Shown piece after piece: positions 1 to 9,546 of a stretch of DNA of 64,000 nt. The number at the start of each line of letters is the position of its first letter. Position 1 is the first letter of the stretch. Below the pieces are notes generated by a model that saw only the letters and a list, made by a program, of their open reading frames with translations, was not told where the DNA came from and did no database searches. The stretch is from Sordaria brevicollis (lineage: Eukaryota > Ascomycota > Sordariomycetes > Sordariales > Sordariaceae): positions 496,001-560,000 of the forward strand of contig JAUTDP010000003.1 in NCBI GenBank assembly GCA_033439795.1. The letters run 5' to 3'. The position numbers and the translations under genes were made by a program.

Positions 1-106
1 TCGGTCATTTTGACATTTTGATTACACACCCCGTTCATACCCTACACTACACTACACTATACTGTACCTCATCCTCACCTAATCAATCACCTTACCGCCG
101 TCGCGA

Positions 107-122
107 GATCCCGAACCCGATA
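107..122 (+). promoter_or_regulatory. Candidate proximal light-response element (White Collar complex site)
   Basis: GATCC at 107-111 and CGATA at 118-122 form the imperfect GATNC...CGATN pair described for White Collar complex binding sites in the frq promoter. The position, roughly 1.8 kb upstream of the frq AUG, fits the proximal element next to the start of the long leader. A second ATCGA overlaps the right half-site. The variable base differs between the two halves, so the match is imperfect. The assignment rests on motif plus position. Confidence 0.55.
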
Positions 123-912
123 TCGACACTTGCCTCGGGGTAGTCGCATCTTCGGGGTTCAAGTTGCCTTCAGACCTTCCACTTGGATCCGTCTCAGTCT
201 CAGTTTAGTTTTCAGTTACAGTGTACTTTGTTAGTACCTCTCACTTCTCCGTGCTTACAGTACACTACCTCCCGTCTACACTCTATCACACATCTTGGCC
301 CTGGCACCTTCCTCTCATTACAAGTCCCTCCCTCCCTCCTTCCTTACCATACCACCCCACAGGACCCAGAACGTAGCAGTGTGGCGGATTGGCAGGTCCC
401 CCCATCACAGGCCTGTTAAGGTACCTGTAGCCCACGCCAAAAGAGGTTCAAAACTTGGCCTTTTTATTGTCATTTCTCGGTTTATCCTGCGATAACTGCA
501 AATCCGTACAAAACCGTCCTTTCCAGGTTTGCTGCATCGCGCATCCACTCCGCGCACACCACAGCACGCAGACGCAAAGCCCTTTCCCCTCTGGCTGCCG
601 AAAAAAGTGGCAGTTCCAACTTGTCCAAAAATCTTCATGTCAACTTGAAAGACGAACACCCGGTCCTGACCTCTCTCCATCCAAAAGCGAACTTTACACT
701 TCAGGGGACCGCCGATCTTTCCCTAATTTTTGACCCGGCCCGTTGCGACACTACCAGCCGATTATCACGACCAAAGTCGACGACGGAGTCCCTTCCTGCT
801 GTTTAACCCTTCACCACCGCACTCAAACAACCCAAGCCGACGACGACAAGGGAAACCAGTGGTCCACTGGCCCCCAAAGTGGAAGAAAAACCCCAAACTT
901 TCAAGGTAAATC

Positions 913-1053
913 ATGATCTCGGCGGAGTTAACTTGTTGCTTTCCCGTCGCATTGGCCCTCATTGGTTTCCCTTCTTCTCACCCCCCTCCCGTCTTTCTCT
1001 CTCTTCTCTCCCCTTTCCCACACATACCAGAAACAGCACATCCCCTTTCCTGA
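913..1053 (+). other. frq leader uORF, 46 codons
   Basis: AUG at 913 opens a 46-codon frame ending TGA at 1051-1053. It lies just downstream of a possible intron donor near 906, so it may be removed from mature mRNA. uORFs are established in the Neurospora frq leader, where they influence FRQ translation; that this particular one does so is inference. Confidence 0.35.
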
Positions 1054-1156
1054 AGCAAGAACTTCCGGCCCCGACCTGTGTCAACCTACCTCTAACCAAC
1101 CCACGGCACTTCACCTCGCTGTTGCCTGTCTTGGCCGGACCACCTGGTCGGCGTTC

Positions 1157-1180
1157 ATGTCCGTCTCCGCGAGCTTCTGA
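1157..1180 (+). other. frq leader mini-uORF, 7 codons
   Basis: AUG at 1157 encodes MSVSASF and stops at 1178-1180. It is one of the upstream AUGs a scanning ribosome would meet before FRQ. Whether it survives leader splicing is unknown. Confidence 0.3.
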
Positions 1181-1466
1181 CTCGGCCTCTCTTTGGTCCC
1201 TTTCCGCCCTTCCCAACACACATCCCCTCCCCACCACTGCTCAACGCCCCTTCCAATTTTGCTTGTCGCTCTTGTCCGTCACTACCCGGCCCAGTTCGTT
1301 TCCCTTATCGTTCCTGCCGAATTTCCATAAGTACATCCAACAACAACACATCTCGCGGAGTCTAGCGCAAGCTCGCCGTGGTGCTTGAAACCTACTTAGT
1401 CTACCGCCAGGACCCCAAACATAAAAGGATCCTCGTTCCGCCGCCACTCTGCTCTTTTCACCGTCC

Positions 1467-1763
1467 ATGTTTGTTGATTTTGGGACTCTAATCATCTTCG
1501 ATCGAACCCCCGTTCTAGCGTCCTTCACGATGGCGCAACTATCCTCAGTCGGGAGTGTTTCCGAAATACACTCGGGGCGCTTCCTGCCATCAACCCCCCC
1601 AAAATCGATCATTAGTGCTTTTGACGGGGAAAATTTTGCAGACACCGTTGTTGTTCAGTTTTCTAACCTTGGCCTGTTAGCTCTTAGACACTCGACGAGA
1701 CCAAAAACCACCCAGCCACCCCCCACACCTCCTCTGCTGCCTGCCGGTCTGCGGCTTTCATAG
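1467..1763 (+). other. frq leader uORF, 98 codons
   Basis: This is the longest upstream frame, starting at AUG 1467 with a second in-frame AUG at 1530 (MAQLSS...) and stopping at 1761-1763, 134 bases before the FRQ start. Its composition does not resemble a conserved protein domain. A uORF of this length ending so close to the main start would be expected to reduce initiation at the FRQ AUG unless ribosomes reinitiate or bypass it. That role is inference; uORFs in the frq leader are established. Confidence 0.4.
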
Positions 1764-1823
1764 TCCCAGGCTTGTGAGGGCATCCGCCCAGCCAAGTGTC
1801 GTTAGGACACGCACAGCCGTATC

Positions 1824-1856
1824 ATGAGAATACCCCACAAAGCTGCTCGAACGTGA
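1824..1856 (+). other. frq leader uORF whose stop lies in an intron donor
   Basis: AUG at 1824 encodes MRIPHKAART and stops at TGA 1854-1856. That stop is formed by the bases of the GTGAGT splice donor at 1853. If the intron 1853-1908 is spliced, the uORF stop disappears and the frame continues into FRQ (ACT-GGG-GAT...), replacing the first four FRQ residues by this short peptide. See the matching finding. Confidence 0.45.
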
Positions 1857-1908
1857 GTAGCATCGCAGTCGCCTGACTGAAGCCTGATAGGGTGGACATG
1901 GCGGACAG
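1853..1908 (+). other. Candidate alternative intron containing the long-FRQ start codon
   Basis: A GTGAGT donor at 1853, a CTGAC at 1873-1877 and a CTGAT at 1884-1888 as branch candidates, and a CAG acceptor ending at 1908 outline a 56-base intron that spans the FRQ AUG at 1898. In N. crassa, temperature-dependent splicing of an intron holding the long-form AUG sets the ratio of long to short FRQ; this is the equivalent place. Acceptors ending at 1924 and 1950 are alternatives, giving introns of 72 or 98 bases. Confidence 0.5.
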
Positions 1909-4870
1909 TGGGGATCAACCGCAGGGCATGCGCCCGCCACCCTTTGACAGCCGTGGTCACCCCCTACCCCGACGTGCTTCCCCGGAAAACTCAATAACAC
2001 TTCAAAACCACCGCCTTGCGCGAGATGCTAGCAGCAGAGTTACTTCCTCTTCCGCAGTGGGAGTGACCGGATCCACACTCCAGCCCACGAGCTCGCCCAC
2101 ACGGCGGAATTCGTCTGGGGACAGCAACGACACTGGCGTCAGTGACCCCAAGAACTGGTTCGACCAGTCCAATCGTAACCCGGTTGCCACCTTCAATGAC
2201 GAGGACGACAGCCACCAAATGGAAGTCGACCCTCCTTTTTACCAGAAGGAAACTGACTCCTCCAACGAGGACACGAGGTATCCGCCCGCGGCACCCCAGA
2301 TGCAACCCTTCCGCCCGGTTGCGCACAGCAGCAGCGCCGATGACTTCCGCAGCGTCATTGACGACCTGACGGTCGAAAACAAGCGGCTGAAGGAGGAGCT
2401 AAAGAGATATAAGCAATTTGGTTCGGACATGATGAGAAAGGAAAAGCTGTTCGAGATCAAAGTCCACGGATTACCCAAAAGAAAGAAACGCGAATTGGAG
2501 GCGACGCTTCGGGAGTTTGCCGCTAGTCTCGGAGACTCGAGCGAATCGACAGCACAGCGGAGGAAGACTGGGAGACATGGAAAGGCCGCTCACGGATCCG
2601 GGATATCGTTGTCCAAGCACGACTCGTCATCGTCATCGCGCAGTCGTCCCGTCGATTCTGCGTACGCCTCCATGTCGACCGGCCGCAGCTCTCACGCGGC
2701 GCACTCCTCTGGTCCATCGCTCGGCCGACCCTCACTAACTCGGGCAAAATCAACATCATCTCAGAAGGCTGAAGGTTACCTGCGTGACACGCCTGACGGT
2801 CTGCTTCCGCATCATGTCGTGATGACCGACAAGGAGAAGAAGAAGCTGGTCGTTCGGCGCCTAGAGCAACTGTTCACAGGCAAGATTAGCGGACGAAACA
2901 TGCAGCGCAATCAGTCTATGCCCAGTATGGATGCGCCACTTGTGTCGGAGGATAAGGTCATGGCGCCTCCCAAGCCCCCAGCGGAAGGATTGCGCGAAGC
3001 TGCCATCCAGATACAGGATCCTGATAAGAAAAAATCTTCCTCCAAAGATAATGGATCTGGATCAAACTCGGGTTCTGGTAACACCGAACTCGGCGGAACT
3101 GCAACTGGGAGCGGAGATGGAAGTGGAAGCGGCAGTGGAAGTGGTAACAACACTTCGCCTCAGGGAGCCATTGCGCCGGATCAGCGGCCAACGAGGCCCC
3201 GCGATCTGGACCCCTACCGAGTCCAAATACCCTCCGAAAACATGGACTACATTCGACACTTGGGCTTGGTCTCTCCCGAGTTCTTGCAGGGGAGCCGGGC
3301 CAACTACCAAGATGTCGCTCCAGATGCCGAAGGATGGGTGTACCTCAATCTTCTTTGCAACCTCGCCCAGCTGCACATGGTCAACGTAACCCCCAGTTTC
3401 ATTCGCCAGGCTGTCTCGGAAAAGAGCACAAAGTTCCAGCTGTCGTCTGACGGTCGGAAAATTCGCTGGCGTGGTGGAACTGACGGAACCAAGTTTAGCA
3501 GCGACAGCAGCGAGGACAAGTCGCAGAAAAGCCCCCTGACGGAAGATACGGAGGACGGCTCGGACAAAAATGGTCGGAGGAAGAGACAGAAGACGCGTTC
3601 GGATATGGGGAGGTTCGGTCCTTCGAGGTCGCCTTCGGACGGCTTCCATTACAAACCGATGTTTGTACACCGTCATTCATCTTCGGTCGAGACCTCTTTG
3701 GAGGAGTCCGCGTCGCAAGCCTCGGAGGAAGCTGTCGATGAAAGCAATCTGGGCAATTCGAAGTGGGACTTTAGCGGATCCGGAACAACGCAACAGCGGA
3801 GGAAGCGTCGATATGATGGTGCCATCGTGTACTACACGGGCGCGCAATTCTGCACCGATCTTTCGGGCGACCCTGGCGATGTGTCTCCAACAGCGCACAT
3901 TGCTGCCGGCCGCGAACAGGAGTCCGGATCGGGCGATGAAACTGAACATGTGCTGCAGCGGACGTTATCCGGTTCTTCGCTTCCCGTGAGGCCGCTCAGT
4001 GACAGCCGTGCCAAGGTTGCGGAGGCATTGGATTTCAACCCTGAGAACCCGCCTGATCTCGTTACGGACGACGGCGCCTCGCCGAACGAGGAGGATTTTG
4101 TCTTCCCTTGGTGCGAGGAACCTGCAAAGATCCAAATTCAGCCGGTTGCCAAAGAGGTCATGGAGCCGTCTGGGCTAGGTGGAGTACTGCCTGATGACCA
4201 TTTTAATATTTTAGTCACCACTCGTCGTGTCGTCAGACCTGGCCTGCACCGGGAGCTGTCACGTTCGACAGTGTCGGAAGACACCGCCGAGCTCATTGCC
4301 GAGCGCTTGGCTTCGTTCAGGACAACTTCGCCCTTGCCTCCTCGCAGTCGCAGCATTTCCGTTGCGCCCATGACAATCGAGTATGTCTCTGGAGAATTCC
4401 GACGGCTGAACCCTGCTCCTCTCCCACCGCCGGCGATTTTCTATCCTCCATTCAGTACCGATTCAAGCTGGGATGACGGCGACGATCTCGTTTCGTACGA
4501 CGAAGAAGTAGAGGCGGTGGAAGAAGAAGAAAGTTCATTTTCGGAAGGGCAGATTTCGCGCCGCGCAAACCCTCACTTTTCGGACAACAACAACTCGTAT
4601 AGGCGAGGAGGTGATTTGGCGTTTGATACGGAGAATGATGTGCGGATGGACAGCAGTGATGATAATCGAATGTCGTCGGACAGCGGACTCCTTATGCGAT
4701 CGTCGGTGCCTCGGGCCGCAGTCGACGGTGAAATCAGCCCACTGACCACGACGGCCGTCGCTGCCGCCGGAAACGATGTGGACATGCTGCACACTGGCAG
4801 CTCGGTTGCAACCGCCGGTGGGGCAGAAAGCGGCTATAGTAGTTCGATGGAGGATGTCTCGTCTTCGTGA
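1898..4870 (+). CDS. frq: Circadian clock protein FREQUENCY (FRQ)
   Basis: This 990-residue protein is FRQ, the negative element of the fungal clock. It binds the helicase FRH and casein kinase 1 and inhibits the White Collar complex. The start is the ATG at 1898 (MADSGD); the in-frame codon two triplets upstream is GTG. A second start at Met108 (2219-2221, MEVDPP) corresponds to the short FRQ isoform. Visible landmarks are a coiled coil at residues 151-172 (VENKRLKEELKRY), a basic nuclear signal PKRKKR at 193-198, the CK1-docking motifs LEQLFTGK near 322 and SFIRQAVS near 500, a Ser/Gly repeat at 386-418, Ser/Asp/Glu-rich PEST-like stretches after 531, and the conserved C-terminal tail. The coding region has no clear internal intron and is intact. 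It differs at many positions from N. crassa FRQ as I recall it, pointing to a related species. Confidence 0.98.
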   Translation: MADSGDQPQGMRPPPFDSRGHPLPRRASPENSITLQNHRLARDASSRVTSSSAVGVTGSTLQPTSSPTRRNSSGDSNDTGVSDPKNWFDQSNRNPVATFNDEDDSHQMEVDPPFYQKETDSSNEDTRYPPAAPQMQPFRPVAHSSSADDFRSVIDDLTVENKRLKEELKRYKQFGSDMMRKEKLFEIKVHGLPKRKKRELEATLREFAASLGDSSESTAQRRKTGRHGKAAHGSGISLSKHDSSSSSRSRPVDSAYASMSTGRSSHAAHSSGPSLGRPSLTRAKSTSSQKAEGYLRDTPDGLLPHHVVMTDKEKKKLVVRRLEQLFTGKISGRNMQRNQSMPSMDAPLVSEDKVMAPPKPPAEGLREAAIQIQDPDKKKSSSKDNGSGSNSGSGNTELGGTATGSGDGSGSGSGSGNNTSPQGAIAPDQRPTRPRDLDPYRVQIPSENMDYIRHLGLVSPEFLQGSRANYQDVAPDAEGWVYLNLLCNLAQLHMVNVTPSFIRQAVSEKSTKFQLSSDGRKIRWRGGTDGTKFSSDSSEDKSQKSPLTEDTEDGSDKNGRRKRQKTRSDMGRFGPSRSPSDGFHYKPMFVHRHSSSVETSLEESASQASEEAVDESNLGNSKWDFSGSGTTQQRRKRRYDGAIVYYTGAQFCTDLSGDPGDVSPTAHIAAGREQESGSGDETEHVLQRTLSGSSLPVRPLSDSRAKVAEALDFNPENPPDLVTDDGASPNEEDFVFPWCEEPAKIQIQPVAKEVMEPSGLGGVLPDDHFNILVTTRRVVRPGLHRELSRSTVSEDTAELIAERLASFRTTSPLPPRSRSISVAPMTIEYVSGEFRRLNPAPLPPPAIFYPPFSTDSSWDDGDDLVSYDEEVEAVEEEESSFSEGQISRRANPHFSDNNNSYRRGGDLAFDTENDVRMDSSDDNRMSSDSGLLMRSSVPRAAVDGEISPLTTTAVAAAGNDVDMLHTGSSVATAGGAESGYSSSMEDVSSS

Positions 4871-6665
4871 TGAGCGAGCGAGTGAGTGAGTGTCGGTTGT
4901 TGAGTGGATTTGGATTTTTTTCCCTATGTCAGAACAAGACAACGAGAGCACACGAAAGGAGGAACGCATCGCGACTGGTGTCAGGAAAAAACTAAACAGG
5001 TACCGGTTATATCTTTCGAATTTTTGGCTTTAGGTGAGCGAGCGGGTTTTATCTCCAGCGCGCGGTTCTTTGCTTTTTGCCATTTTTGGGGGAGTTGCAT
5101 TGTCGATTTTCGGGGACTCGAAAGGCGATAGGTATGGATATCCGAAGTGGTTCGGGGTTGGTTCCGGGTGAGGACATTGGATCCCCCATTGGCATGGTTG
5201 GGCCATGGGTGGAGGGAAGGGTGGGTGGGTAGGTGTTTGGTGGGTTGGGTTGGAGAGAGTTGAGTTTTGAGAAAGAAAGTTTGGGTTAGTTGTTATTTTG
5301 GAATTATGGGACGGACGGACGCTGTGCCGTTGGGGATTTTTTGCTTCGTCCTCTGTTGATCACAGTTTTTTTTTTCTGTGAAAACTAAGCACATACATAC
5401 CTATCGTCTCCCCCTAATTATGTATCAACGGATTCGCAAGCAGTCTGCTCTTCTTCCAAAGGTCGCGGTGACATCAGTTCGCAAAAGAGTTGTATACACA
5501 ACGTGAAACCACGATCAGGATTTGGTAGTGGCATGTCCGATTGGCGTTGTTTATGTAGGTATATAAAAGGAATTGGGAAAATGAAGGAATTCGATTAGTT
5601 GTTTCCAACGATGGCCTCGCTGCCGGAACGGTTTGATGATCGAGCGGCAGTCGTCCGGATCGTAAGGTCGGGCGTAGGACGTGCACCAGGACCCTCAGCG
5701 CATTATCGGCAGCGAGCCCCTGATTACCCTATCCATTCAACTGCTGGCGTCGGGTCGCTGTGTGGGTTTACCATACTTGGTACAGTATCAGGGTCTGCTA
5801 TAAAATGTTACCGATCATTGGTGTTTGCGTTAGGTAGGGTCTTTGATGTCGAGGACTTTGACCACAGGCATCAGGATGACAGAGGACTTTGTGAGATGCT
5901 CAAAGTCCATATAACACTTGACTACATGACGCTTGCAGGGACTGTAATAGTTTTGAGGAATTCACATGAAAATGAAACATATGAAAGCCAAAACACCACT
6001 CTGTTGAATTCGATATGAAAGTCTCACCTTAACAGAACCCCCTTCCAAATGTGGACGGTACCTACCTAGAGGTACCTATTAGGTTGTACGTATGCACACT
6101 ATGCGATATAGCCGAGCCCCACCTTTCCTAGCAGCCGGTTGTGAAATCGCGAACGGGATTCGAACATTGGCATGCCGTGGCATGCGGGCAGGCGGGGAGC
6201 TCTCAGCGCAGCGGGCGTGCAGTGCAGTGCAGTTGCGTCCATGGTGCGTGGTGCGATGTGCGAGGTGCCCAGGGCATGGTGCGGGCAGGCGGGGCGTGCG
6301 GGACAGCAACGGCCGGGCGGGAAACAGCGGGCAGCGGGCATTGGACGGGATCTCAGGAGTCAGGACAGCGGGCAGCTTCCAAAGTGGAAGTGAACAGCTC
6401 GGCCGGGGTCCCATCCATGACGGACCCCAACTGAACGGAGAACGAACGGACCAAACATACCTCTATCGGCATCCACACCCCTCCACCCTCCACCCTCCAC
6501 CTACCGCCTACGTAAACACACGAACGAAGCTCTGCTTGCGTGGATCGGTTCGCGCAACGCTACCTAGCTTCTAGCTTCCCCCTGGACGTGATCGGTTCTC
6601 TTTTCAACCTGACATAAGAGACATGTGAGCGGGGGAATATCATAATACATACGTACGATAAAAAA
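4871..6665. other. frq 3' region and prefoldin upstream region
   Basis: No supported gene. It holds the frq 3' untranslated region, a G-rich tract around 5200-5250, a candidate light-responsive promoter for the antisense transcript qrf near 5640, and a GC-rich stretch at 6180-6370 with a 14-base direct repeat (6184-6197 and 6281-6294) upstream of the prefoldin gene. Confidence 0.6.
5638..5661 (-). promoter_or_regulatory. Candidate light-response element for antisense frq transcript (qrf)
   Basis: On the minus strand this interval reads GATCC, 14 bases, CGATC. That fits GATNC...CGATN with the same variable base in both halves, better than the frq proximal candidate. It lies about 770 bases beyond the frq stop, where the light-induced antisense transcript qrf would be expected to start in Neurospora. 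The motif is seen directly; the link to qrf is inference from position. Confidence 0.4.
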
Positions 6666-8088
6666 ATGGCAAGCAAAGGAAAGGAAGTTGAGGGTGGTGT
6701 TGGTCGGTAAGTACATTGTTCCTGTTCCCTTTTCAAGAGGTGCGATTCTATGCGATGGACATAGCTTGGCGCAATGAGCGATGGGAAGCTTTGGAAGCTG
6801 GGCAGGGTATATGTTTGGGGTGCATCGAGACATTGCGACAGCGGCGTTTCGACGACGACGACGACGATGATGACGACGACCACCCCGCGATCTCTATGCG
6901 AACACCTCCCTTTCTACCAGAAGCAAGCCCAATATGACACCCGAGAAGCATAGCTACCTAGCTACCTAGCTACCTCTACCTACCTACCTCCTTTACTCTG
7001 AAGCATCAACAGAGAGCTGACCTTGTCTCTTTCATACCCCTACAGCGATGCGGCCACCCCCTCCAACCCGCGCGGCATCCCGCAAGCCCCCTTCGTTGAT
7101 AAAGTCGAGGACTACGTCACCTCGCGCGCCGATGTCGAGCCCACCTTGAGGCGCTTTCAGGAGCTGATTGCCAAGTACCAGTTCATGGAGCAGAATCTTC
7201 AGAGAAGGGTGGTGGGGTTGAAGGATAAGATGCCGGATATTCAGAAGACGTTGGATACTGTGCGGTTTTTGCAGATGAGGAAGGTAGGCACAAAAATCTC
7301 CTGGGACGAACATAAGAGGAAGAACAGGTGGAAGGAGGGGTGAACAGGGGGAACAGGGGAAAGAAAGGGGGGTTATGGATATACGACTGGCTACACGGCA
7401 CGGCGGGCGCCTTATCATATGCAGCCGGGGAGAAGGGAGAAGATTGAGAGCCGTGCCGAAGGACTACGAGGGACAGACGACCTGGGATAGACGGGCGCAG
7501 GGTGGACAAGCAAGCGACATGGCCGGGCGAACGACGCTACAAGCACACACACAGAACAATCCCGCTGACAATTACGACTACAACAGGACGAAGAAGACCC
7601 AATCGAAACCACATTCGAGCTCAACGAGACTCTGCACGCCAAGGCCAAGATCCCGCCCACCGACGAGGTATACATCTGGCTCGGCGCCAACGTGATGCTG
7701 TCGTACCCGATTGAGGAGGCCGAGCAGCTTTTGGATTCGAAGCTCAAGGCTGCGACGACGAGCTTGCAGAATTGCGAGGAGGACTTGGATTTCTTGAGGG
7801 AGCAGATTACGGTACGTCTAGACTTGCCTGGTTGAGGACCGCCATAGCCTGGGTGGGAACGAGGCAAGAAAGAACAGGGGAAAAAAGGATGGTGGTTGTG
7901 CTTGTGGAGGGTGAAGCAGTGGTTTCTTACCGATCTTGAACCGTTTTACTAATCTGAACGATGTACCACAGACAATGGAAGTCGCCGTCGCGAGAGTGTA
8001 CAACTGGGACGTGGTGCAGAAGAGGAAAGAGAAGGAGGAAGAGGAGAAGACAAAAGGAAAGAAGAGCGAGACGGCCTCGGACGGTTGA
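6666..8088 (+). CDS. pac10: Prefoldin subunit 3 (Pac10/Gim2/VBP1)
   Basis: The product is an alpha-type subunit of prefoldin, the cytosolic hexameric co-chaperone that hands nascent actin and tubulin to the CCT chaperonin. Four exons join in frame: 6666-6706, 7046-7283, 7587-7811 and 7972-8088, giving 206 residues, the usual size of the family. The protein has N- and C-terminal coiled-coil helices (RRFQELIAKYQFMEQNLQRR and EEAEQLLDSKLKAATTSLQN) around the short beta segment TDEVYIWLGANVMLSYP, the prefoldin alpha layout, and a charged Lys/Glu tail. The ATG at 6666 is the first in-frame Met and splices exactly into the conserved region. Intron 1 is long for this genome (339 bases) and contains GAC/GAT and CTAC/CTAG tandem repeats. 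Splice sites are canonical, with CTAAT before the last acceptor. Confidence 0.9.
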
Positions 8089-9546
8089 AAGAAACGAAGA
8101 TTAGGAACTTAATAATACAGAAAGAAAGCGAGGATATAATGCAGCACCACGAACACGAATGCCCATTGGGACCGAACAAACGACGGTTTTAACGAAGGAT
8201 GTCTTCTGGAATACCGAGGTCGACCCGAGGCTACTGGCCCAAATGAGGTTCACGATGTTGCTCGGTAAGTTGGGTCTGATTTGGGGATAGGGTTCTGATG
8301 ACATATCACAGTTTGTCTTTGTTGTATTTGACACGCAACAAAAGAAAAAGCAAGGCTACGTAATCGGTTGCTCGTGATATTGAGCCGAAGTGGGACTGGC
8401 GAGATGAGGTTCGCCTTTGGTCTAGGTCAAGGTCACAACAACGAGAGATTAAAAGAGAGTATTTGAGTGCGGGCGGCCTCCCAATACTACAGCCTCATTT
8501 TGAGGGTACGATATGATGATGGCTCTCTTATATTTCTTACCTGGAGTCTTCTTTCATGGAAGTTGCCGTCTTCCCAGAACACACGCAAGGCTAGAAGAAT
8601 GCCTCTGTGGGATCGTCATCACATCTACATTAGACCAAGACAGCCTTACAGACACAAGAGCCAATCTGAAGAGATCACGTAGCTGTAGTGAGGGGGTGAG
8701 TTCGCCTGGGGTCGAATGAGTTGTAGTCGCGGATCATCGTCATCGTTCATCAGGCTTGTCCTCTCTTGTCTATCAAGCCTCATCCAATACTTGCACTTCA
8801 GACTATCAGATGAGCCAGCCAATGCGCATGTAGGAATGTCTATCTGTAGGGCGCTCGGGCCGTTGTCGACGTTTTGTTTCAAACTGTCAGTTTCTTGTCA
8901 AGAAAAGTCAAATCTCAACGCACAACCCCTGAAAACTGAAACCCCTTTTGGAGGTGACGAAGCACACTTTATTTTTTTTGTCTTGACCGCCATGACGATG
9001 ACGGGATTCGTTAAGCTTGTTGGAGACGAGCCCCGAGCCGAGTCTTTTGGAGTCTTGGAACGCGGTGCCGGGCCCGACCTGCTGGAGGTCCAGGTGCAGC
9101 GAATGCACGCCAACTGTAAACAGCGGATAGGGACCTCCAGCCGCCCCGTGCCAACGTCTTCCAGTCCCAAGCGGCCCAGGGGCAGGCGGAATCTCAGGGG
9201 CCCCGGCCCTCTGCAACGGAACCCCAATTAAACGAATGGATCTCCAGAATCACGGGCCCGGCCTCCTTCCTTCCCCTTGCCTGCCCGCCTTGACTAGCCT
9301 GCTGTAGATTGGACTGAGTGGTACCCTTTCCCCTTTGGAACCAACCCTTTTTGCCACGACTGCTGTCTCCTATAACGCAACCTTTACTTTATACAACTTT
9401 CCAAGATTGTTGCACATCATTTGTCGTCGTCGTTTTTTTTTTTAACTTACATCGTCGTCTCCCGTCTCTAATCCTCCTCAACCTCAAACACCACCCCGCT
9501 TTATCCTCAACACCACCACACCATCACCACCATAACAACCGCCAAC
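8089..9546. other. Intergenic region, prefoldin to sec14
   Basis: No supported gene. It contains the prefoldin 3' region and a pyrimidine-rich leader upstream of sec14 from about 9300. The short frames here lack coding character. Confidence 0.6.

Larger units (their letters stand above)
1..1897 (+). promoter_or_regulatory. frq: frq proximal promoter and long 5' leader
   Basis: This stretch lies upstream of the frq start codon. In Neurospora the frq transcript has an unusually long leader of about 1.5 kb with several introns and upstream ORFs, and the layout here agrees. It is a pyrimidine-rich, non-coding sequence with a light-response-element-like repeat near the left end and at least four upstream AUGs (913, 1157, 1467, 1824). 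A possible leader intron donor (GTAAAT) begins near 906. The distal clock box known from N. crassa would lie further upstream and is outside the window. The transcription start cannot be placed from sequence; by analogy it should fall in the first few hundred bases. Confidence 0.75.

Noticed and set aside
6140..6175. tRNA-like T-loop (minus-strand GTTCGAATCCC)
   Set aside because: The flanking bases do not form a T stem and no acceptor or anticodon arms can be built.
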